64,000 bases of DNA, from contig NZ_LDWR01000035.1 in assembly GCF_001039005.1 (NCBI RefSeq), positions 1 through 64,000 on the forward strand. The letters run 5' to 3'. Shown here piece by piece: positions 34,162 through 42,348 of this stretch. The translations under genes and the position numbers were made by a program. Below the pieces are notes generated by a model that had not been told where the DNA came from, did not search any database, and saw only the letters and a program-made list of their open reading frames with translations. Source of the stretch: Burkholderia cepacia (lineage in GTDB: Bacteria; Pseudomonadota; Gammaproteobacteria; Burkholderiales; Burkholderiaceae). Position 1 is the first letter of the stretch. Each line of letters begins with the position of its first letter.

Positions 34162-35397
34162 TTGAGAATTCCTCGTACATTCAAGCGCTGGCTCGGCGTG
34201 CTGGGTCTCGCGGCCGCGACGGCCGTGCTCGTGACGGCATGCGGCGGCGGCGACGGCGGCAGCGGTAACAGTTCCGGCAGCAACGGTAACGGCAACGGTT
34301 CGGGCGGATCGGACGGCAATAGCGGGAACACGGCCGTCATCACGGTCGGCACCGGCGTCGCGAACGTGATCAACATCCCGACCGTCAGCGTGAAGGTCTG
34401 CGCGCCGGGCACGTCGAACTGCCAGGTGGTCACCAACGTGCTCGTCGATACCGCGTCCTACGGGCTGCGGCTCGTCGGCAGCGCGGTGTCGGGCGTGTTG
34501 AACAACCTGCCGCAGGTGACGAGCGGCGGTTCACCGGTCGCCGAGTGCGGCAAGTTCGTGTCGAGCTACACGTGGGGTTCGGTGCGCACGGTCGACCTGT
34601 CGATCGGCACCGAGCAGGCGGCCTCGCTGCCCGTGCAGATCATCGGCGACCTCGGCACGACGAATGTGCCGAGCTCGTGCACGAACGGCGGCGCGTCGGC
34701 CAATTCCGCGAGCGCGCTCGGCGCGAACGGGATCCTCGGCATCGGGCCGGCGCCGAACGACTGCGGCACGCTCTGCGCGACGTCGACGTCGACCAGCAAC
34801 AACTACTACGCGTGCCCGAACGGCAGCAACGCGAACTGCGCCATCGCGCTCGTGCCGGTGGCGCAGCAGGTGGCCAATCCGGTGCATCGTTTCGCCGACA
34901 GCAGCGGCGTGAGCGTGCAGATGCCGAGCGTCTCGAGCAGCGGGCAGGCGACCGCGACCGGGACGCTGACGTTCGGCCTGCCCGATCTGACCGGGAAGAC
35001 CGTGATGACGTCGACCACGACGGGCGACGTCAGCGCGTCGTTCCTCGGGCGCAGCGTGACCGCGTTCTTCGATACGGGTTCGAACGCGTATTTCTTCAAC
35101 GATTCGTCGCAGACGGTCTGCACGAGGAATACGCAGTTCTACTGCCCGGCGTCCACGGCCGCCTATGGGGCGACGCTGACCGGCCAGAACGGCGTGTCGG
35201 GCAACGTGTCGATGTCCGTCGCGAACGCGGATTCGCTGTTCGCGAACCCGTCGACGTTCGCGTTCAACAACATCGCGGGGCCGTTCGGCTCGTCCGCCTG
35301 GCTCGACATCGGCATGCCGCAGTTCTACGGCAGGACGATCTTCTTCGGGATGGACAAGACCGCAAGCGGTGGCGCGGCGCCTTTCGTCGCGTTCTGA
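34162..35397 (+). CDS. DUF3443-family lipoprotein, pepsin-like
   Basis: 411 aa from TTG 34162 with GGGAG about eight bases upstream. Signal peptide with a lipobox-like end LVTAC (Cys27), then a Gly/Ser/Asn-rich linker to ~60. The rest shows a two-lobe pattern: VLVDTASYGLRLVG (Asp96) and FFDTGSNAYFF (Asp304), 208 residues apart, each in a hydrophobic-D-T-A/G-S context; GANGILGIG after the first lobe; and AWLDIGMPQFYGRTIFFGMD at the end. This sequence of motifs parallels eukaryotic pepsins. Eight or more Cys suggest disulfides. Family function is officially unknown; aspartic protease activity is inference. Ends at a clear terminator. Confidence 0.85.
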   Translation: MRIPRTFKRWLGVLGLAAATAVLVTACGGGDGGSGNSSGSNGNGNGSGGSDGNSGNTAVITVGTGVANVINIPTVSVKVCAPGTSNCQVVTNVLVDTASYGLRLVGSAVSGVLNNLPQVTSGGSPVAECGKFVSSYTWGSVRTVDLSIGTEQAASLPVQIIGDLGTTNVPSSCTNGGASANSASALGANGILGIGPAPNDCGTLCATSTSTSNNYYACPNGSNANCAIALVPVAQQVANPVHRFADSSGVSVQMPSVSSSGQATATGTLTFGLPDLTGKTVMTSTTTGDVSASFLGRSVTAFFDTGSNAYFFNDSSQTVCTRNTQFYCPASTAAYGATLTGQNGVSGNVSMSVANADSLFANPSTFAFNNIAGPFGSSAWLDIGMPQFYGRTIFFGMDKTASGGAAPFVAF

Positions 35398-35424
35398 CGC
35401 GGCACGGCCGAACGCAGGAACAAG

Positions 35425-35450
35425 GGGGGCGAGCGATCGCCCCCTTTTTT
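35425..35450 (+). terminator. Terminator after DUF3443 gene
   Basis: GGGGGCGA (35425-35432), loop GCGA, TCGCCCCC (35437-35444), then six T. Confidence 0.92.
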
Positions 35451-35559
35451 ATTCCGGGGCCGCGCGCGGACTACGGGCCGGATCGCCGCCGCGCGCGGGT
35501 GCAGCGCCTAAGATGTAAGACCGGCACAGGGGCCGGCACGACATCGAGGAGGCAGCGAC

Positions 35560-36057
35560 ATGAGCCCGCGCATACAACGCATCACGCCGTTCCTGTGGTT
35601 CGACCACGACGCCGAGGCGGCAGCCGGTTTCTACGTGTCGGTATTCGACCATGCGCGCATCGTGCACGTCGCGCGCTACGGCAAGGCCGGCGCGCACGCA
35701 TCCCGGCAGGCGGAGGGGGCGGTGATGACCGTCGCGTTCGAGCTCGACGGGCAGGCGTTCGTCGCGCTGAACGGTGGCCCGGTATTCCAGCTCACGCCGG
35801 CCGTGTCGTTCGTCGTCAACTGCCGCGACCAGGACGAGATCGACCGCTACTGGGCGCACCTGTCCGAAGGCGGCGACGAGCGCGCGCAGCAGTGCGGCTG
35901 GCTGCGCGACCGCTTCGGCGTGTCGTGGCAGGTCGTGCCCGTGCAGATGACCGAGCTGATGACGGGCGATCCGGCGCGCGCCGAGCGCGTGATGGCGCAG
36001 GTGATGACGATGAAGAAGCTCGATCTCGCCGCGCTGCAGCGCGCGGCGGCCGGCTAG
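35560..36057 (+). CDS. VOC-superfamily (PhnB/glyoxalase-like) protein
   Basis: 165 aa with AGGAGG ahead of the ATG. Two beta-alpha-beta-beta-beta modules: ITPFLWFDHDAEAAAGFYVS and MTVAFELDGQAFVALNGGPV in the first; VSFVVNCRDQDEIDRYWAHL and GWLRDRFGVSWQVVPVQM in the second. This is the PhnB / 3-demethylubiquinone-methyltransferase-like branch whose members are mostly uncharacterised; some bind metals. Monocistronic. Substrate unknown. Confidence 0.85.
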   Translation: MSPRIQRITPFLWFDHDAEAAAGFYVSVFDHARIVHVARYGKAGAHASRQAEGAVMTVAFELDGQAFVALNGGPVFQLTPAVSFVVNCRDQDEIDRYWAHLSEGGDERAQQCGWLRDRFGVSWQVVPVQMTELMTGDPARAERVMAQVMTMKKLDLAALQRAAAG

Positions 36058-36509
36058 GCCGGCGGGCTCGCGCAGCCGGCGGCCAGCACGCCGGCGAGCG
36101 ACAGCAACGGAGCGGGCAGACGACGGAACATGGCGCGATTCGACCGGGATCGGGAATGGCGAAGCGTAGCGCGACTCGCGCATTGGCGTATTGCCGGTCG
36201 GCCGGTTAATCGAATGCCGCGCTCGCGCGCCGATTATCGATCGCACCCGATTTCATTCGGTTGTAATCGAATGCTGGATTATCGAGGCTGCAGTTTCTGT
36301 CAGGTATTGAAGATTATTTAAATGACGCGGCATGCAAGCCTGCGGCGCCGCAATACGCTATGGCAGCCGTTCCCGCGCCGTATCGGCATGCGGCGCGACG
36401 GGGTATACGCCAAGATCAGTATGTGAAAAGAGATGGAGCCTGTCGAAATTCAAACATATAATTCCGGCGTTGTTTCCGGGGTGCCAATATAAAACAGGAG
36501 GGTAATAAG
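36058..36509. other. AT-rich intergenic region with a -10-like box
   Basis: About 450 bp without a recognisable gene. The second half is AT-rich. A perfect TATAAT at 36457-36462 lies 48 bp before the DUF805 start, with no good -35 at the right distance. Confidence 0.4.
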
Positions 36510-36890
36510 ATGAATTTTTCCGAAGCCGTTCGTTCCGTACTCAATCAATACGCGAAATTCGAAGGCCGTGCGCGTCGTGCCGAATACTGGTATTTCGCGC
36601 TGCTGAGCGGCATTCTGTCGGTCGTCGGCCAGGTGATCGGCGCGGTGGGCCGCGACGCGGGCGTGATCACGCTGCTGCTGCTCGGCGTGATCTTCCTGGT
36701 TTCGCTGGCACTGATCATTCCGGGCATCGCGGTCAGCGTCCGCCGCCTGCACGATACGGGCCGCTCGGGCTGGTTCCTGCTGCTCGGGTTCATTCCGATC
36801 GTCGGCGGCATCCTGCTGCTCGTGTGGATGTGCTCGCGCGGCACCGAAGGCCCGAACCGCTTCGGCGCGGATCCGGTCCCGGCGGTCTGA
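36510..36890 (+). CDS. DUF805 small membrane protein
   Basis: 126 aa with AGGAGG upstream. DUF805 pattern: F-E-G-R-A-R-R-A-E-Y-W-Y-F near the N-terminus, then helices at ~27-45, ~50-72 and ~84-105 with SVRRLHDTGRSGWFLLLGFI between, and the closing GTEGPNRFGADP. These inner-membrane proteins have no established function. Single gene followed by a stem-loop at 36900-36930. The flagellar flhB operon begins about 320 bp later. Confidence 0.9.
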   Translation: MNFSEAVRSVLNQYAKFEGRARRAEYWYFALLSGILSVVGQVIGAVGRDAGVITLLLLGVIFLVSLALIIPGIAVSVRRLHDTGRSGWFLLLGFIPIVGGILLLVWMCSRGTEGPNRFGADPVPAV

Positions 36891-36899
36891 CCGGCGCCT

Positions 36900-36930
36900 G
36901 CCCCGACGCGCGACGTTGCCGCGTCGGGGC
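36900..36930 (+). terminator. Stem-loop after DUF805 gene
   Basis: GCCCCGACGCG (36900-36910) pairs with CGCGTCGGGGC (36920-36930), 9-nt loop; only three T follow, so termination is probable rather than certain. From here to flhB (37213) the sequence is pyrimidine-rich with no gene seen. Confidence 0.55.
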
Positions 36931-37212
36931 CTGATTTCCCCGCTTTTCCCGCGTCGCCGTTTCACCGCTTCGCGGCTTCCCTCCGTCACCGTTCCGTCCG
37001 GGACCGACGCTTCACCACGCCGCTGACCGGCACGTTTTCCCGCCCCGTCGCGCGCCGCTTCGCCCCCGATCCAGCCCCGTTCGCGCCGGCTCGCCCGATT
37101 CCCCGAAATACCCCCCTTTCCCGGCTTTGCTCGACCGATCGGCGTTTGACGCCTCCATGAATAATCGGTGTCACTGGAAAGCGGCATTCCGCCGTACCCG
37201 ACTGGAGGCCCC

Positions 37213-38418
37213 GTGGCAGACGAGAGCGATCTCGACAAGACCGAAGCCGCCACTCCCAGACGCCGCGAGAAGGCGCGCGAGGAGGGGCAGGTCGCGCGCT
37301 CGCGCGAACTGGCTTCGTTCGCGCTGCTCGCGGCCGGGTTCTACGGCGCATGGCTGCTCGCGGGTCCGTCGGGGGCGCATCTGCAGGCGATGCTGCGCGG
37401 TGCGTTCACGTTCGACCGCGCGACCGCGTTCGACACGAACCGGATGCTGTCGGCAGCCGGCAGCGCGAGCCTCGAAGGCTTCGCCGCGCTGCTGCCGATC
37501 CTCGTGCTCAGCGGTGTCGCCGCCTTGCTCGCGCCGATGGCGCTCGGCGGCTGGCTGATCTCGCAAAAGACGTTCGAGCTGAAGTTCGACCGCCTGAACC
37601 CGATCTCGGGCCTCGGCCGGATCTTCTCGATCCAGGGGCCGATCCAGCTCGGGATGTCGGTCGTGAAGACGCTCGTCGTCGGCGGAATCGGCGGCGTCGC
37701 GATCTGGCGCAGCAAGGACGAACTGCTCGGCCTCGCGATGCAGCCGCTCGGTGCGGCGCTTCCCGATGCGCTGCACCTGGTCGCCGTGTGCTGCGGCACG
37801 ACGGTCGCCGGGATGCTGGTGGTCGCCGCGCTCGATGTGCCTTACCAAATCTGGCAGTACAACAAGAAGTTGCGCATGACGAAGGAAGAAGTGAAGCGCG
37901 AGCATCGCGAGAACGAAGGCGATCCGCACGTGAAGGGGCGGATCCGCCAGCAGCAGCGCGCGATCGCGCGCCGCCGGATGATGGCGGCCGTGCCGAAGGC
38001 CGACGTGGTCGTCACGAACCCGACGCACTTCGCCGTCGCGCTGCAATACACGGACGGCGAGATGCGCGCGCCGAAGGTCGTCGCGAAGGGCGTGAACCTC
38101 GTCGCCGCGCGCATCCGCGAACTCGCGGCCGAACACAACGTGCCGCTGCTCGAAGCGCCGCCGCTCGCGCGTGCGCTGTATCACAACGTCGAACTCGAGC
38201 GCGAGATTCCCGGCTCGCTGTACTCGGCCGTCGCCGAAGTGCTCGCGTGGGTCTACCAGCTCAAGCGCTTCCGCTCGGAAGGCGGCGCGTTCCCCGCGGT
38301 GCCGGTCGATCTCGACGTGCCGGCCGACCTCGACAAGGGCACGTCGGTGCCCGCCGACGATGAACGCGAAGAAGCCGAGGACACGCTCGGCAAGCAAGGC
38401 AAGCAAGGAGCCGCGTGA
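37213..38418 (+). CDS. flhB: Flagellar export apparatus protein FlhB
   Basis: 401 aa from GTG 37213 with GGAGG five bases upstream; an ATG at 37168 would add 15 residues not found in the family (real start reads DESDLDKTEAATPRRREKAR). Four membrane helices (~32-52, ~85-110, ~145-165, ~185-205), then the cytoplasmic domain with the self-cleaving NPTH motif (VVVTNPTHFAVALQY), the switch that changes export from hook to filament substrates. A Lys/Glu-rich tail follows. First gene of flhB-flhA-flhF-flhG-fliA. Confidence 0.96.
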   Translation: MADESDLDKTEAATPRRREKAREEGQVARSRELASFALLAAGFYGAWLLAGPSGAHLQAMLRGAFTFDRATAFDTNRMLSAAGSASLEGFAALLPILVLSGVAALLAPMALGGWLISQKTFELKFDRLNPISGLGRIFSIQGPIQLGMSVVKTLVVGGIGGVAIWRSKDELLGLAMQPLGAALPDALHLVAVCCGTTVAGMLVVAALDVPYQIWQYNKKLRMTKEEVKREHRENEGDPHVKGRIRQQQRAIARRRMMAAVPKADVVVTNPTHFAVALQYTDGEMRAPKVVAKGVNLVAARIRELAAEHNVPLLEAPPLARALYHNVELEREIPGSLYSAVAEVLAWVYQLKRFRSEGGAFPAVPVDLDVPADLDKGTSVPADDEREEAEDTLGKQGKQGAA

Positions 38419-38423
38419 TGATT

Positions 38424-38499
38424 AGCCCCCACGCTCACATTCGTTCGCTGCCCCCCGAGGGGGCGGCTGCCTCCCTTGGGGCGGCCCGGCGGGAGGCAG
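38424..38499. repeat. GC-rich dispersed intergenic repeat element between flhB and flhA
   Basis: The 82-bp spacer contains CCCCCACGCTCAC, TTCGTTCGCTGCC, CCCGAGGGGGCGGC and CTCCCTTGGGGCGGCC, short nested palindromes in the order I remember from a repeat scattered through Burkholderia and related genomes. The 3' end (GCGGGAGGCAGC) supplies the flhA ribosome site. Copy number cannot be checked here. Confidence 0.5.
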
Positions 38500-38500
38500 C

Positions 38501-40600
38501 ATGAGCACCCCGACCGGCCTGCTCGGGAAGCGCCCGAACCCGTTCGCGGGCACCAACCTGCGCGCGCTCGCGGGCCCAGTCCTCATCTGCATGATCCTGG
38601 GGATGATGATCCTGCCGCTGCCGCCGCTGCTGCTGGATCTGCTGTTCACGTTCAACATCGCGCTGTCGGTGATGGTGCTGCTCGTCAGCATGTACACGAT
38701 GAAGCCGCTCGATTTCGCGGCGTTCCCGAGCGTGCTGCTGTTCTCGACGCTGCTGCGCCTGTCGCTGAACGTCGCGTCGACGCGCGTCGTGCTGCTCGAG
38801 GGCCACACGGGCCCCGACGCGGCAGGCCAGGTGATCGAGGCGTTCGGCCACTTCCTGGTCGGCGGCAACTTCGCGGTCGGCATCGTCGTGTTCGTGATCC
38901 TGATGATCATCAACTTCATGGTGATCACGAAGGGCGCGGGGCGGATCGCCGAAGTGTCCGCGCGCTTCACGCTCGACGCGATGCCCGGCAAGCAGATGGC
39001 GATCGACGCCGACCTGAACGCGGGCCTCATCAACGAGGAACAGGCGCGCAAGCGCCGCCTGGCCGTGTCGCAGGAAGCCGAGTTCTACGGGTCGATGGAC
39101 GGCGCGTCGAAGTTCGTGCGCGGCGACGCGATCGCCGGCCTGATCATCATGGCGATCAACGTGATCGGCGGGCTGATCGTCGGGATGGTCCAGCACGACA
39201 TGAGCTTCGCGGCGGCCGGCACGAACTACACGCTGCTGACGATCGGCGACGGCCTCGTCGCGCAGATCCCGTCGCTCGTGATCTCGACCGCGGCCGGCGT
39301 GATCGTGTCGCGCGTCGCGACCGACGAGGACATCGGCACGCAGATCACCGGCCAGCTGTTCACGAACCCGCGCGTGCTGATGATCACCGGCGTGATCATC
39401 GTGCTGATGGGGCTGATCCCCGGGATGCCGCACTTCGCGTTTCTCGGCCTCGGCGGCGGCGCGATCTGGCTGTCCCGCTCGCTGACGAAGCGCGCGGCGG
39501 CCCGCAAGGCGGCCGGCGACGTGACCGACATTGCGCCGCCCGCCGTGCTGCCGTCCGACAGCCACGAGGCGACCTGGGACGACGTGCAGCTGATCGACCC
39601 GCTCGGCCTCGAGGTCGGTTACCGGCTGATCCCGCTCGTCGACAGGAACAGCGACGGCGAACTGCTCAAGCGCATCAAGAGCATCCGCAAGAAATTCGCG
39701 CAGGAAATCGGCTTCCTGCCGCCGGTGATCCACATCCGCGACAACCTCGAACTGCGGCCGAACGCATACCGGATCGCGCTGAAGGGCGTCGAGATCGGCT
39801 TCGGCGAAGTGTTCCCGGGCCAGTGGCTCGCGATCAACCCCGGCCAGGTGACGGCCGCGCTGCCGGGCGCCGTCACGCAGGATCCCGCGTTCGGGCTGCC
39901 GGCCGTGTGGATCGACGTCGCGCTGCGCGAACAGGCGCAGGTGTACGGCTACACGGTGGTGGACGCGAGCACGGTCGTCGCGACGCACCTGAACCATCTC
40001 GTCGTCCAGCACGCGGCCGAGCTGCTCGGCCGCCAGGAAGTGCAGGCGCTCGTCGAGCGCACCGGCAAGGACGCGCCGTCGCTCGTCGAGGACCTCGTGC
40101 CGAAGACGATCTCGCTGACGACGCTGCAGAAGGTGCTGCAGAACCTGCTCGAGGAAGGCGTGCCGATCCGCGACATGCGCACGATCCTCGAGGCCGTGTC
40201 CGAACATGCGGGCCGCGGCGACGCGTTCGAGATCACGGCCGCGGTGCGGCTCTCGCTCGGTCGCGCGATCACCCAGCAGTGGTATCCGGGCGCGGGCGAG
40301 ATGCAGGTGATGGGCCTCGACTCGAATCTCGAGCGCGTGCTGTCGCAGGCGCTCGCCACCGGCGCGAACCCGGGCCTCGAACCCGGCCTCGCGCACAACC
40401 TTCTGACCGGCACGCAGCAAGCGATGCTGCGTCAACAGAATCTCGGGCTGCCGCCCGTGCTGCTCGTGCAGCACGCGCTGCGCGCGATGCTCGCGCGTTT
40501 CCTGCGCCGCAGCCTGCCGCAATTGAAAGTGCTGTCGTATGCCGAAGTGCCGGACACACGCACGATCAAAGTCGTTAACGTCATCGGGGGTTCCGCTTGA
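38501..40600 (+). CDS. flhA: Flagellar export gate protein FlhA
   Basis: 699 aa. Eight membrane helices in the first ~330 residues, with the FHIPEP-region signature between helices (LLFSTLLRLSLNVASTRVVL) and the proton-sensitive cytoplasmic loop (ISARFTLDAMPGKQMAIDAD, here SARFTLDAMPGKQ). The cytoplasmic domain ~340-699 binds substrate-chaperone complexes (PPVIHIRDNLELRPNAYRIA). Ribosome site GGGAGG lies inside the preceding repeat. The stop TGA (40598-40600) overlaps the flhF TTG start. Confidence 0.97.
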   Translation: MSTPTGLLGKRPNPFAGTNLRALAGPVLICMILGMMILPLPPLLLDLLFTFNIALSVMVLLVSMYTMKPLDFAAFPSVLLFSTLLRLSLNVASTRVVLLEGHTGPDAAGQVIEAFGHFLVGGNFAVGIVVFVILMIINFMVITKGAGRIAEVSARFTLDAMPGKQMAIDADLNAGLINEEQARKRRLAVSQEAEFYGSMDGASKFVRGDAIAGLIIMAINVIGGLIVGMVQHDMSFAAAGTNYTLLTIGDGLVAQIPSLVISTAAGVIVSRVATDEDIGTQITGQLFTNPRVLMITGVIIVLMGLIPGMPHFAFLGLGGGAIWLSRSLTKRAAARKAAGDVTDIAPPAVLPSDSHEATWDDVQLIDPLGLEVGYRLIPLVDRNSDGELLKRIKSIRKKFAQEIGFLPPVIHIRDNLELRPNAYRIALKGVEIGFGEVFPGQWLAINPGQVTAALPGAVTQDPAFGLPAVWIDVALREQAQVYGYTVVDASTVVATHLNHLVVQHAAELLGRQEVQALVERTGKDAPSLVEDLVPKTISLTTLQKVLQNLLEEGVPIRDMRTILEAVSEHAGRGDAFEITAAVRLSLGRAITQQWYPGAGEMQVMGLDSNLERVLSQALATGANPGLEPGLAHNLLTGTQQAMLRQQNLGLPPVLLVQHALRAMLARFLRRSLPQLKVLSYAEVPDTRTIKVVNVIGGSA

Positions 40601-42348
40601 ACATTCGCAAATTCACCGGCGCAACGAGCCGCGACGCACTTCGTCTGGTGCGCGAGGCGCTCGGCGCCGACGCGGTCGTGCTGTCGAACCGCACGCTCGA
40701 TGACGGCAGCGTCGAAATCGTCGCACTCGCCGATTCGGACCTGGCCGCGGTGACGCCGCCAGCTGTCGCGCGGCCGCGAATCGCCGCGCCGCGAATGCAG
40801 GAATCCGTGCCGGCCGCCGCGGTTCCGGGCATCGTGTCGCGCCCGGGCGCCACGCTCGCGCGCCCGGCCGTGAATCCGTATGCGGCAGGCGACGGCGGGC
40901 TGCCGGACGTGTTCTCGTCGGTGTTCGGCGCGAGTGCCGATGTGGAGGACACGGCGGCGCATCCTTCGACGATCGATGCGGATGTGCCGGCCGCGGTAGC
41001 ACCGTCGGTCGCCGCACCGGCCGCCGGCCTGCCCGCCGCAGGCGCTTCCGAACCCGCGCCGTGGCTCGTCGAGCACGCGAAACGCCTGACGCAGCAGCGC
41101 GACGCACTGATCGCGCGCACCCAGGCCACGCCGGCCGCGCCGCAAGCGAGCGCACCGGCCGAGCAGCGCGCCGCGAGCGCGACGTCGCCCGACTGGGCGC
41201 GCGACATCGTGCGCGACGCCGAACGCCGGATCCCGGCCGCCGCCCCCCGCGCGCCGGACCCGAGCGCCGCGCATGCCGCGAAGGCGGCCGAGCGCACGCG
41301 CCTGTCGGCCGACGCGGCCGCCGTGGTGGCCGATGCGGTGAAGTCGCGCATCGAGCGGATCGTCAACGACACGGTGATGCACGAGCTCGGCGAACTGCGC
41401 GGGATGATGGAAGAGCAGTTCGACAACCTGATGTGGCACGACCGCCAACGTCGCAGCGCCGTGCACGGCGCGCTGACCAAGCACCTGTTCGCGGCCGGTT
41501 TTTCCGCGCAGCTCGTGCGGATGCTCGTCGACAATCTGCCGTCCGGCGACGGCGCGCAAACCATCGAACAAGCGGCCGAATGGGCGCAATCGGTGCTCGC
41601 GGCGAACCTGCCGGTGCTCGACAGCGAGGACGCGCTGATGGAGCGCGGCGGCGTGTTCGCGCTGATGGGGCCGACGGGCGTCGGCAAGACCACCACCACC
41701 GCGAAGCTGGCCGCGCGCTGCGTGATGCGTTTCGGCGCGAGCAAGGTCGCGCTGCTGACCACCGACAGCTACCGGATCGGCGGCCACGAGCAGCTGCGCA
41801 TCTTCGGCAAGATCCTCGGCGTGCCCGTGCACGCGGTGAAGGATGCGGGCGATCTCGCGCTCGCGCTGTCCGAGCTGCGCAACAAGCACATCGTGCTGAT
41901 CGACACGATCGGCATGAGCCAGCGCGACCGCGCGGTGTCCGACCAGATCGCGATGCTGCACGGCGCGAACGCGCCGGTGCAGCGCCTGCTGCTGCTCAAC
42001 GCGACGAGCCACGGCGACACGCTCAACGAAGTCGTGCAGGCGTACCGCAGCGCGGGCGAGCATCCGGACCTCGCCGGCTGCATCCTCACGAAGCTCGACG
42101 AGGCGACCCACCTCGGCGGCGTGCTCGACACGGTGATCCGCTACAAGCTGCCGGTCCACTACGTGTCGACCGGCCAGAAGGTGCCGGAGAACCTGTACGT
42201 CGCCTCGACCAAATTCCTGCTGAAGAGCGCGTTCTGTGTGCCGCGCGACGGCTCGCCCTTCGTGCCGCAAGACGAGGACATGCCGACGCTGCTTTCCGCA
42301 CTGACCGCACGTTCCACCGCCGAACTGCACGAGGTGCGATTTGGATAA
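40597..42348 (+). CDS. flhF: Flagellar biosynthesis SRP-type GTPase FlhF
   Basis: 583 aa from TTG 40597 overlapping the flhA stop (TTGA). N-terminal B domain (MNIRKFTGATSRDALRLVRE), a long Ala/Pro-rich middle (~45-215), and the NG domain with G1 GPTGVGKTTTTAKLAAR near 358, TTDSYRIGGHEQLRIFGKIL, G3 DTIGMSQRD, G4 TKLDEATHLGG and G5 region VPENLY. FlhF recruits the first basal-body parts to the pole. The insertion makes it longer than the ~430-aa forms of other genera. flhG overlaps by 8 bp. Confidence 0.94.
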   Translation: MNIRKFTGATSRDALRLVREALGADAVVLSNRTLDDGSVEIVALADSDLAAVTPPAVARPRIAAPRMQESVPAAAVPGIVSRPGATLARPAVNPYAAGDGGLPDVFSSVFGASADVEDTAAHPSTIDADVPAAVAPSVAAPAAGLPAAGASEPAPWLVEHAKRLTQQRDALIARTQATPAAPQASAPAEQRAASATSPDWARDIVRDAERRIPAAAPRAPDPSAAHAAKAAERTRLSADAAAVVADAVKSRIERIVNDTVMHELGELRGMMEEQFDNLMWHDRQRRSAVHGALTKHLFAAGFSAQLVRMLVDNLPSGDGAQTIEQAAEWAQSVLAANLPVLDSEDALMERGGVFALMGPTGVGKTTTTAKLAARCVMRFGASKVALLTTDSYRIGGHEQLRIFGKILGVPVHAVKDAGDLALALSELRNKHIVLIDTIGMSQRDRAVSDQIAMLHGANAPVQRLLLLNATSHGDTLNEVVQAYRSAGEHPDLAGCILTKLDEATHLGGVLDTVIRYKLPVHYVSTGQKVPENLYVASTKFLLKSAFCVPRDGSPFVPQDEDMPTLLSALTARSTAELHEVRFG

